This document shows positions 43,480 through 51,408 of a DNA stretch of 64,000 nt, piece by piece (the stretch's first letter is position 1; every line of letters starts with the position of its first letter). A model generated the notes under the pieces. That model had not been told where the DNA came from and did not search any database. It saw only the letters and a list, made by a program, of their open reading frames with translations. The position numbers were made by a program, and so were the translations under genes. Source of the DNA: Sporomusa acidovorans (GTDB taxonomy: Bacteria > Bacillota > Negativicutes > Sporomusales > Sporomusaceae); the NCBI RefSeq assembly GCF_002257695.2, contig NZ_CP155571.1; one strand, 5' to 3'.

Positions 43480-43827
43480 ATATAAGTCGCTCCATACAAT
43501 TAAAGAGTTGCCATTATTTCACTCAGTAGCATTTACCATTTTCGGAGATACTAACCGGGAGCTATAAGAAAATAAAAAAACACCCAGCAACACAGTCACT
43601 GGGCACTTGAATAAAAAACACACGTTTACCTGTTTATAGTTTTTATTATATCCCTCTACTTTTTGAATTACTTTAGAGGTAAAAAACGGCCCATTAGGCG
43701 AACTCGGTAAAAGAAGGCCATCCCTCAGTTAATGCCTTAGAAATGAGATTGAATTATCACTATTAAGCCAAAACAACATTAATTTTAGCTATCAGAACAC
43801 CTTTTTCAAAATTAAACAGTAAAAGAC

Positions 43828-44370
43828 TTAGCCTGCACCGTTTTGCAGATAAGAGCATGCTTTCCTCCGAATCAAATTACTGCCTTCACCTTTCTCTGTT
43901 CCAGGCAAAAACCATAAATCCCAACACTCACAAGTAGTAGCCGGACCATAATCATCAAGATCAGCCGCTTCCGCATGTGTCATAACATGATCTATGTCAA
44001 TGGTTAAATCTAATGCTTCACAAAGTACAGCCACAATCTGTGCTATTGCTTCAATTTGTTCCTTGGTTGGCGGCTCTGGCCCAAAATCGCTAATATCTGC
44101 ATTATAGCAGCATGCTAATGCAATACCAATTGCACCAAAATTTCGGCGCCATGTATGAGTTTTTAATTCAGACAAATCATCACTGCTGACATAAACACTG
44201 CCATCTTGGTCAACGTTGATATGATAGTTATAAAAAAACTGACCATAATGACCGGCAGACCAATGCAGGTACAGGGTAATATCTCTGTTTACCAAGTGCG
44301 CCTTCATGCGTAAATCATCCTTGCTATATATTGCAAGTTGCTTTAATTGTTCCAAGGTAACTTTTTTCAT
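43828..44370 (-). CDS. N-acetylmuramoyl-L-alanine amidase (Amidase_2), phage-lysin type
   Basis: A 180-residue peptidoglycan amidase. Zinc and catalytic positions fit LYLHWSAGHYGQFFYNYHIN, GAIGIALACCYNA and DHVMTHAEAADLDDYGP. It has a short tail (no SH3 or LysM domain) and no signal peptide, which points to release through a holin. It overlaps the upstream small ORF by four bases (ATGA), lies among holin-like remnants, and is therefore probably part of a decayed phage lysis module. Confidence 0.82.
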   Translation of the reverse strand: MKKVTLEQLKQLAIYSKDDLRMKAHLVNRDITLYLHWSAGHYGQFFYNYHINVDQDGSVYVSSDDLSELKTHTWRRNFGAIGIALACCYNADISDFGPEPPTKEQIEAIAQIVAVLCEALDLTIDIDHVMTHAEAADLDDYGPATTCECWDLWFLPGTEKGEGSNLIRRKACSYLQNGAG

Positions 44371-44495
44371 ATAAACGCCTCCTTGTTTATGTTATTGTCG
44401 TAGAAGTGATTTTGTGAATTAGTTTTTGACCCTTGAGGCGACAATAGTTTAACGCCAAGCAGTATAACTACCTGGCGTTTGGTTACACTAACCAT
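44367..44495 (-). pseudogene. Second copy of the small membrane ORF, truncated
   Basis: ATG 44495 opens MVSVTKRQVVILLGV, matching the first copy (43103), but then diverges to KLLSPQGSKTNSQNHFYDNN and has lost the membrane helix. The stop overlaps the amidase start as ATGA, so it may now act as a coupling leader peptide. Confidence 0.5.
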
Positions 44496-44545
44496 ATAAT
44501 TCTTCCTCTCCCTTTAAACGCCGCCTGCCAGCGGCGTTATTTTTT
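44449..44545. repeat. About 100-bp duplicated segment, copy B
   Basis: Near copy of 43065-43160. The pair flanks the amidase gene and is a likely substrate for recombination. Confidence 0.8.
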
Positions 44546-44582
44546 ATAGTATTCACCCCAAATAAAAAAGAGCCTAAAAGGC

Positions 44583-44705
44583 TCAATCTTTATATCCGGC
44601 TCGTTTATCAGCGATCGTCGCTACATTGCATAACGACAAACCAATAATTCCGGTTAATACACTAAGTACCATGACCAATATTATTATCCAACCTGTTACA
44701 GTCAT
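44583..44705 (-). CDS. 40-residue membrane peptide
   Basis: ATG 44705 has an ideal GGAGGTC site. The peptide is MTVTGWIIILVMVLSVLTGI, then IGLSLCNVATIADKRAGYKD: one membrane helix and a charged tail. It is upstream of the amidase module and could be a holin-like or accessory peptide. No named family. Confidence 0.6.
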   Translation of the reverse strand: MTVTGWIIILVMVLSVLTGIIGLSLCNVATIADKRAGYKD

Positions 44706-44812
44706 AATGACCTCCAATTAATAGTTTATAGTTACTATTTTATTGGGAATTTTTTAGAATTACTTTTTATTTATTTCTCTACACCGAAGTAAAAAATTGA
44801 GCCTCCTGACTC

Positions 44813-44956
44813 TTACTCTGCTACCAGCTTCTCTGCTACCGCTGCCCGAAGATACAGGAGGAACGCTTGTATCTTGCGCCCTTCCCGCCACAGACATTCT
44901 CCTGTTTCCTCGGTATAAACCATCTGGGTGCCCTGGCCGCTAGCTTTTAATTTTTG
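44813..44956 (-). pseudogene. Phage-protein fragment directly after the chemotaxis gene
   Basis: In the same frame as the upstream gene, just after its TAG, 47 codons read QKLKASGQGTQMVYTEETGE then LWREGRKIQAFLLYLRAAVA and stop at 44813. It may start at the internal ATG (35 residues). It resembles short C-terminal pieces of phage tail-associated proteins. Read-through of the TAG would fuse it to the chemotaxis protein, but nothing suggests that. Confidence 0.4.
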
Positions 44957-45805
44957 CTATTTATAACGTTCTACGTACACTTCTAATTTTTCAGCGCTAC
45001 TACTAACATTTTCCAAATTAGCAAAAATTTCCTGTGTCGTTGCAGCTTGCTCCTCACTAATAGCCCCAGTATCCTCAATCAATTTCTTAATATCATTAAT
45101 AGCTGCATTCATTTCCTGTAAAGTAGACTGTATGTTTTTCACGGCGTCTTGTGATTGATCGGCTAATTTTCTAACCTCCTCAGCCACAACCGCAAAACCT
45201 CTGCCTTGCTCTCCTGCACGCGCCGCTTCAATTGCCGCATTTAGCCCTAACAAGTTTGTTTGTGCTGCAATGTTTTTGATAAACTCCAATATTTCAGCCG
45301 TATGCTGATTTTTCTCCACCAGAACCTGCGCCGCCTGAACTGCTTGCTGCCCCTTCTCAGCCAACTCACTGGCACTTTTCGCGACCTGTTCTACACTGTC
45401 TGATGCCTGCTTCGTTGAACTTGCCAAATTTTCGACATTACTAATTAGTTCAAGATTATCTTTAGTATCAATACCGGAGCTTAAGGTACCAATAATTTCT
45501 TTATTTATTCCATAAACGGGTGTAAAGATTGTTTTTATAGGTCTGCCATAAATTTCAGCGGGAATATCTGCATAGGTATCCTTGCCAGTGCTGATTGCTT
45601 CTTCCACTGTTTGTATCCCTATAATAGGCTTACCTTCTCGCAAATCCAGTTCAAATCCTTTAGCTCTGCAATAACCTAAATATTTTTTTAAATCTGTTAG
45701 TCCGACTGCCATATCCTCTCGCACAATATGGTTAAAATATGGTAGAACTAATTTAAAAGCGGCTAAAATATCCTCATTTGTTTGTGTATAACTATCATTT
45801 TCCAT
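44957..45805 (-). CDS. Soluble methyl-accepting chemotaxis-type signalling protein
   Basis: A 282-residue protein without membrane segments. Residues about 10-115 are a small sensor domain (DLREGKPIIGIQTVEEAIST), and residues 120-282 are a short MCP signalling hairpin with the conserved tip IAAQTNLLGLNAAIEAARAG and GRGFAVVAEEVRKLADQS. Such cytoplasmic receptors feed CheA or modulate cyclic-di-GMP pathways. ATG 45805 follows GGGAGG by nine bases. Single gene. Confidence 0.9.
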   Translation of the reverse strand: MENDSYTQTNEDILAAFKLVLPYFNHIVREDMAVGLTDLKKYLGYCRAKGFELDLREGKPIIGIQTVEEAISTGKDTYADIPAEIYGRPIKTIFTPVYGINKEIIGTLSSGIDTKDNLELISNVENLASSTKQASDSVEQVAKSASELAEKGQQAVQAAQVLVEKNQHTAEILEFIKNIAAQTNLLGLNAAIEAARAGEQGRGFAVVAEEVRKLADQSQDAVKNIQSTLQEMNAAINDIKKLIEDTGAISEEQAATTQEIFANLENVSSSAEKLEVYVERYK

Positions 45806-46036
45806 GTGTTAGAACCTCCCAAGATGCATCCACTTCTCTTGTTTGCTGTTTGTAAGCAGCGGAATCATTGCAATAAAGATACTCATAATTTTTCCATTCT
45901 AATCCCCCCTCTATATTTATTATCTTCATTAATTCCAGTTTTCCCTTCCTTTTACGACAAAAAACGTCACAGGCTTTTAAAATTCCCTTATAATGGAAAA
46001 AACCGTCCACCAGGTGAACCCGGGCAGACGGCAAAA

Positions 46037-48330
46037 GTTTCAATTCCTTATAGGTAGGCTAAAAACGCTGGAGGAGATCGACAACCAGGTGCTGCTGGTC
46101 TTGTTTCAATTCCTTATAGGTAGGCTAAAAACGCGGGATATCTTGGCTTTGTTTTTACGCAGAAATGAGGTTTCAATTCCTTATAGGTAGGCTAAAAACC
46201 ATCGGACGGTTGGGGAGCTGGCAGTAGCCACTGTCGTTTCAATTCCTTATAGGTAGGCTAAAAACTTGAGGCGCATTTGTAAACTTTCATCGGTGTCGGT
46301 CTCGTTTCAATTCCTTATAGGTAGGCTAAAAACAGTAACATACCTTAATTCTGGCCCAAATAATATAGATAGTTTCAATTCCTTATAGGTAGGCTAAAAA
46401 CGTGGCATGTTTCTGCTGGAAGTATTTGAACGATGCGGATGTTTCAATTCCTTATAGGTAGGCTAAAAACTGGAAGTGACGGTTTTTTGTCATTGCCTTA
46501 TTTTAGTTTCAATTCCTTATAGGTAGGCTAAAAACGTTCATTCTGGCTACGGGCTGCAATTTTGGTGGATTTTGTTTCAATTCCTTATAGGTAGGCTAAA
46601 AACGCGTCATTGAATCGGTCTATAGTCGATAGGTAGCCGGGTTTCAATTCCTTATAGGTAGGCTAAAAACGTTGTTTTTGCACCATCTGGAAAAGTTGCT
46701 ACGATCGTTTCAATTCCTTATAGGTAGGCTAAAAACCCTTTGGTGCCTTAGGCTTGGCCGATTTCTTGCCAGGTTTCAATTCCTTATAGGTAGGCTAAAA
46801 ACGAGAAACATAGCTCGAAATCATACTTGGAATCTGGCGTTTCAATTCCTTATAGGTAGGCTAAAAACCTTTTGTGTCTGTGGTAGTTCCGACTGCCTAC
46901 GTGGGGTTTCAATTCCTTATAGGTAGGCTAAAAACCTGAATTTGTGATGCTCGTCTTTATGACTATCGGTAGTTTCAATTCCTTATAGGTAGGCTAAAAA
47001 CGCGTCCGGGTTCTCTGCAGCGTTGACATGGATAGACAGTTTCAATTCCTTATAGGTAGGCTAAAAACTCTCCGCCGCTTAAACCCTGTGTGCGCCCATT
47101 CTGCGTTTCAATTCCTTATAGGTAGGCTAAAAACGCTCTTGCTCTGTTGGGTTAATTTCCCTAAGAAGCGTTTCAATTCCTTATAGGTAGGCTAAAAACT
47201 AGGCTAACAATGTTCCCTGTCTGAGTAACAGAAACGTGTTTCAATTCCTTATAGGTAGGCTAAAAACGTTGATTATAATCCATTCATATCACCGTCCTAG
47301 CTTGGTTTCAATTCCTTATAGGTAGGCTAAAAACGGAAATAAAATCAGCCTATGAGGCACTGGGCAAATGTTTCAATTCCTTATAGGTAGGCTAAAAACC
47401 AGGCCTACAAACGGCAGTGCTTAGTGAGGTCACGGTGTTTCAATTCCTTATAGGTAGGCTAAAAACCCTTGCAATACGCAATAAGACGTTCTCTTTGCTC
47501 ATGTTTCAATTCCTTATAGGTAGGCTAAAAACGAGAGAAAAGGCAGAACAAATACGTCAGCAATATCTGTTTCAATTCCTTATAGGTAGGCTAAAAACTG
47601 ACCCTGGAAGAATTAGTGAATTTTACTCCGACAGGTTTCAATTCCTTATAGGTAGGCTAAAAACCTCCGGCTTTGCGTGCGTCCGTGAATGATGTTGCTG
47701 AGTTTCAATTCCTTATAGGTAGGCTAAAAACGTTGGCCTGGGCGGCGGTTAGGCCGTCTTTAGGGTGTTTCAATTCCTTATAGGTAGGCTAAAAACGGGT
47801 TAGCCCCCCTGGCGGCAGAAAAAGCCAGGGCGGTGTTTCAATTCCTTATAGGTAGGCTAAAAACCGCCTCTTTTTTTTTGCATCTTAAAAAGAGTTTCGC
47901 TCGTTTCAATTCCTTATAGGTAGGCTAAAAACATAAATAGCAGTCGCTTAATTCTAAGAGTGTATTGGGTTTCAATTCCTTATAGGTAGGCTAAAAACGT
48001 GTGCGAGATCAGCCTTGGCAAATCAGGCATGAAAGTGTTTCAATTCCTTATAGGTAGGCTAAAAACACCGAAGGGCATAAGCGGATCAAATTCATAGAAA
48101 CGGTTTCAATTCCTTATAGGTAGGCTAAAAACATAGTCTACATCCCATGCTATCGGCGTTTGATATCGGTTTCAATTCCTTATAGGTAGGCTAAAAACGC
48201 GTCCGGGTTCTCTGCAGCGTTGACATGGATAGACAGTTTCAATTCCTTATAGGTAGGCTAAAAACAGGAAATCGAAAGCATTCCAGAATTGACTGATGAG
48301 GTTTCAATTCCTTATAGGTAGGCTAAAAAC
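46037..48330 (-). CRISPR. CRISPR array, 35 repeats and 34 spacers
   Basis: A 30-bp repeat (plus-strand GTTTCAATTCCTTATAGG followed by TAGGCTAAAAAC) recurs 35 times from 46037 to 48330. Copies look identical on inspection, including both terminal ones, with spacers of 35-39 bp. On the minus strand the repeat ends ATTGAAAC, the usual 5' handle of type I-B/III crRNAs, and an A/T-rich leader-like region adjoins the right end, so transcription is leftward and the newest spacers are at the right. Spacer 15 (47002-47038) and spacer 33 (48199-48235) are identical over 37 bp. No cas genes lie in this window. Confidence 0.98.
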
Positions 48331-48600
48331 CCATTCCATACGAGAAAATACAAGGCTATATTTTCCCTCTTGAATACACCCACTGCTTATCTCAAACAAA
48401 AAACCCGCGGAAAGTCTACAAAGTTCTGTCGTCGACCTCCCGGTTTTTTTACGCTATCTCACATCGACGACATTTTTAAGGCCGGGGTGACATAGACCTT
48501 GCTGGATAGATTTATGGAATATATTCTGGCATAAGAGGGTATTTCCTGCCGGTTTTTCGTTTTTTTACAGGAGTGTAAATCTATGGGAAAGAAAAAATAA
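48331..48600 (-). promoter_or_regulatory. Probable CRISPR leader
   Basis: The non-coding region beside the last repeat ends ..TCTCGTATGGAATGG directly at the repeat on the minus strand, is A/T rich, and contains an inverted repeat GTCGTCGA (48428-48435) / TCGACGAC (48464-48471) plus a GGGAGGTCGACGAC element. No gene is seen between here and ureD at 48675. Confidence 0.7.
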
Positions 48601-48674
48601 CCTTTCCTTTAAAAAGGCCACTTTTTTCAAAAACTAGGTACGCTTCCTCTAAAATACTCCGGGTAGAAAAATCA

Positions 48675-49466
48675 TTATCGGATGTAGGCGCACATTCTTT
48701 GGCATACATCCGTTAGCTGCTGGCCGCTGCTGCCCAGTAATTTAATGACCCGGTCACCGCTGTGCAAAACGGAAATCCCAGATTGAATCCCGGATTCAGC
48801 TTGCAAGATTTCCCGCATCGCCTGCAATTGCTCTGCCGCTAGGTTACAATTGCATACAACCATGTTGGCAAAATGGCTGTACCCCTCGAACAAGCCCACC
48901 TTTTCCAGCAGCATTTTCTGCGGGAAATAACAGGCATTATCCCGAAAAACCAGCTGCCCTTTGGTATAGATCTCCACAAGCGAACGGTAGCTGCGAAAGG
49001 CAAACCTTTCGTTTCTCGCCGCCCGGCCGCAGGCTAAAATATCCACCAAAATCAATTTGGCACTGTTATCCAGCAAATGAAAAGTCATGGTACTTTCAAA
49101 GGCCGAATCGGCAAAGGGAAGCACCGGCAGCGGGTTATAGAATAAAAAAGCATTTTGCTCAACCACCACCTCGCAGTGGCGGCTGGCCTTACCGGTTGGC
49201 ATCGGATGGATTTTTTCATATGATTGGCCGGTCAGTTCCAACCGGCAATCTTTACCGACGCGAAGGGAAAATTCCTGAACATCCCCTGCCAGAATGCCGG
49301 CAGAAGCCGCCAGTACAAAAATCTGTGCCGTCTGGTCCGGTAAATAAACCGGCGGCAGGACTTTTAACGGCGAGGTAAAATATACCTCGTCCACTACGGT
49401 TTTTTGTCCGTCATGACGGGTTTTCATTCTAAGCACGGAAGGTCTTAAAAAAGCGTTTTCACTCAT
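48675..49466 (-). CDS. ureD: Urease accessory protein UreD
   Basis: A 263-residue chaperone that binds apo-urease and, with UreF and UreG, delivers nickel. It shows the UreD pattern VYFTSPLKVLPPVYLPD, ILAGDVQEFSLRVGKDCRLE, LTGQSYEKIHPM and a mid-protein CGRAARNERFAF. ATG 49466 overlaps the end of ureG by eight bases and was preferred to the longer frame. It is the last gene of the urt-ure operon; placing ureD after ureG is the ureABC-EFG-D order. Confidence 0.9.
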   Translation of the reverse strand: MSENAFLRPSVLRMKTRHDGQKTVVDEVYFTSPLKVLPPVYLPDQTAQIFVLAASAGILAGDVQEFSLRVGKDCRLELTGQSYEKIHPMPTGKASRHCEVVVEQNAFLFYNPLPVLPFADSAFESTMTFHLLDNSAKLILVDILACGRAARNERFAFRSYRSLVEIYTKGQLVFRDNACYFPQKMLLEKVGLFEGYSHFANMVVCNCNLAAEQLQAMREILQAESGIQSGISVLHSGDRVIKLLGSSGQQLTDVCQRMCAYIR

Positions 49467-50076
49467 TTTCCATATCCTGAAACAAAACATTCTTTCTGAT
49501 CCACTCCAGCACCTGATCCATGCCTTCACCGGAGCGGATATTGGTAAAAATAAATGGACGGTCTCCCCGCATCTTTTGAGAGTCCCGCGCCATCACCTCC
49601 AAACTTGCACCCACATAGGGAGCCAAATCGATTTTATTGATGACCAGCAAATCCGAACGGGTAATGCCGGGTCCGCCTTTACGCGGAATCTTATCCCCTT
49701 CCGCCACATCAATTACGAAGATGGTGGCGTCCACCAATTCCGGGCTGAATGTCGCCGACAGATTATCACCGCCGCTTTCGATGAAGAGCAGCTCAATGTC
49801 GGGAAATCTTTGCACCAGTTCATCCACAGCCTCCAAATTCATGGAAGCATCCTCGCGGATGGCCGTATGGGGACAGCCGCCGGTTTCCACCCCGATAATA
49901 CGCTCCTTAGGGAGAACACTGTTTTTACATAAAAACTCGGCGTCTTCCTGGGTATAAATATCGTTCGTGATGACTCCCAGACTATATTCACCGGCTAAGG
50001 TACGGGTCAAACTCTCAATTAAGGCTGTTTTCCCCGAACCAACCGGACCGGCAACACCGATTTTGGTATAGCGCAT
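49459..50076 (-). CDS. ureG: Urease nickel-insertion GTPase UreG
   Basis: A 205-residue SIMIBI GTPase. P-loop GVAGPVGSGKTALIE, LGVITNDIYTQEDAEFL, the metal-binding CPH in GVETGGCPHTAIREDAS, and LLVINKIDLAPYVGA. It hydrolyses GTP to drive nickel insertion into urease with UreD, UreE and UreF. Confidence 0.97.
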   Translation of the reverse strand: MRYTKIGVAGPVGSGKTALIESLTRTLAGEYSLGVITNDIYTQEDAEFLCKNSVLPKERIIGVETGGCPHTAIREDASMNLEAVDELVQRFPDIELLFIESGGDNLSATFSPELVDATIFVIDVAEGDKIPRKGGPGITRSDLLVINKIDLAPYVGASLEVMARDSQKMRGDRPFIFTNIRSGEGMDQVLEWIRKNVLFQDMENE

Positions 50077-50099
50077 ACCTTCATCCCCTTATCCCCTTT

Positions 50100-50789
50100 T
50101 TATGACATATATAACCTGCTGTAAAGCTGCTCATGCTGCATACAACGGATATCAAACCCTGGTGTGGACAGGCAAAGATCCGCCTCGGTTAACAGCAGCG
50201 TTTCCGTCACGATCTGTTCCAGCAAAGCATAGCTTTCGTAAATGATGCGCTGACCATCGGTCTGGCTGAGCGGCACCGATTTCACACAAACGGTAACAGC
50301 CGCCGCCAATGCTGCATACAAATAGGCGATCATGGCTGTCCTTTCCTCTACACCGGCCGCTGCACAAAATACCCCGTAGGCAATGCAATGGTTAATCGGC
50401 TGCTGCTGCCGCTCGCAGTATTGGGCGAACACGTTTTGCTCTTTGACTGCCCCCATAGCATAGACTGTTTTTACAAACCGGGAACCCAGCTTGTGACTGG
50501 CAAGACGGATTTCTTTGGGAGCCTTGCCGGCAGTTACCATTTGTTCCAGCCGCATAACTCCTTCTACGTCTCCAGCCTGCGCGTACTCAAAGGCAAGGCG
50601 CAGCGCCAGCAGTTCCGTATATTTCAGGTTATAGCGCAAATTTTGCCGTACATAATCGCAAGCCGTCGCCCTATCGCAGACAATTTCCTGCTGAATATAG
50701 GTTTCCAGTCCGAAAGACTGGGTGTAGCCGCCAATGGGAAACAAAGCATCATTGATTTGCAACAGTATCAAGGGAATGTCTCCGTGCAC
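50100..50789 (-). CDS. ureF: Urease accessory protein UreF
   Basis: A 229-residue all-helical protein with the UreF N-terminus QINDALFPIGGYTQSFGLET and the later SHKLGSRFVKTV. It bridges UreD and UreG and gates GTP hydrolysis. The start is GTG 50789 behind GGGAGGAGG. It lies 22 bp after ureE and 23 bp before ureG. Confidence 0.93.
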   Translation of the reverse strand: MHGDIPLILLQINDALFPIGGYTQSFGLETYIQQEIVCDRATACDYVRQNLRYNLKYTELLALRLAFEYAQAGDVEGVMRLEQMVTAGKAPKEIRLASHKLGSRFVKTVYAMGAVKEQNVFAQYCERQQQPINHCIAYGVFCAAAGVEERTAMIAYLYAALAAAVTVCVKSVPLSQTDGQRIIYESYALLEQIVTETLLLTEADLCLSTPGFDIRCMQHEQLYSRLYMS

Positions 50790-50811
50790 CTTGACCGACC
50801 TCCTCCCTAGC

Positions 50812-51285
50812 TCAATGTGTATGCGTGTGCGGACCGCCGGTGGAAATGCTTTTCACAAAATCCAGCTTGACCTGTGCCGTTCTTGTCTCAATGTGCAGCT
50901 TTTGCATTAAGTTCTCAATTGTTTTGTCATAGGGAGTAATCAATTCATCATGGTTCTCACCATAAAACAGCGGCGCATGCTTATTGCCGATTTCATAGCA
51001 TGCCTTAGCCATCTCATGATGACCTTTGACGGTAATCACCAGTACCGAACAGGGCAATAGATTCACCGCCACCACCGTGTTGGTCTCCACAGCCAAAACA
51101 TCGTCCTGCTTAAGGCCTTTAACCAGAATACTGTCATCAAACCGCAGCGCCAATTCTCTGCCCGCGCGGCTCACTTTGCGGTGCAGCCTTTTAAAGGCCT
51201 CATACCAGGCAAAATCCACATAATCTACCGTTATATTTTTATAGTCAGAATCGCTTAAGGTCCCAATAATTTTTTCCACGATCAT
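50812..51285 (-). CDS. ureE: Urease nickel metallochaperone UreE
   Basis: A 157-residue protein: N-terminal peptide-binding domain (VSRAGRELALRFDDSILVKG) and C-terminal metal domain (ITVKGHHEMAKACYEIGNKH). It ends in the short histidine tail GGPHTHTH that binds nickel. It stands 123 bp after ureC, a gap that holds two hairpins, and directly before ureF. Confidence 0.93.
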   Translation of the reverse strand: MIVEKIIGTLSDSDYKNITVDYVDFAWYEAFKRLHRKVSRAGRELALRFDDSILVKGLKQDDVLAVETNTVVAVNLLPCSVLVITVKGHHEMAKACYEIGNKHAPLFYGENHDELITPYDKTIENLMQKLHIETRTAQVKLDFVKSISTGGPHTHTH

Positions 51286-51316
51286 TTTTTCTCACCCAAA
51301 TTTTATTTTTTACATT

Positions 51317-51395
51317 ATCAGAAAGTATAGCCTTTCTGATAATAAGTAAGAACGACTAGGCTTCTGCCGGCGTCCTGAAGGACTTGGCACAAGCC
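51317..51395. repeat. Two hairpins in the ureC-ureE gap, one related to the copy behind dapA
   Basis: GGCTTCTGCC / GGCACAAGCC (51359-51368 with 51386-51395) is an imperfect version of the hairpin at 6020-6055, with the same GTCCT..AGGAC core. Next to it ATCAGAAAG / CTTTCTGAT forms a second stem. They could lower expression of the accessory genes or protect the structural mRNA; no T-run follows. Confidence 0.6.
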
Positions 51396-51408
51396 AAGTC
51401 TTATCTTA

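Noticed and set aside
44813..44960. In-frame read-through of the chemotaxis gene TAG into a 47-codon extension
   Set aside because: The chemotaxis protein ends at a normal family position (..VYVERYK) and the extension looks like an unrelated phage fragment; nothing indicates recoding.
45795..46043. 82-codon minus-strand frame between the chemotaxis gene and the CRISPR array
   Set aside because: No ribosome-binding site at the start, overlaps the first repeat and the chemotaxis start, and no recognisable protein features.
45993..47692. Plus-strand frames with repeated FQFLIGRLKT peptides
   Set aside because: They are translations of the CRISPR repeat, not a repeat protein.
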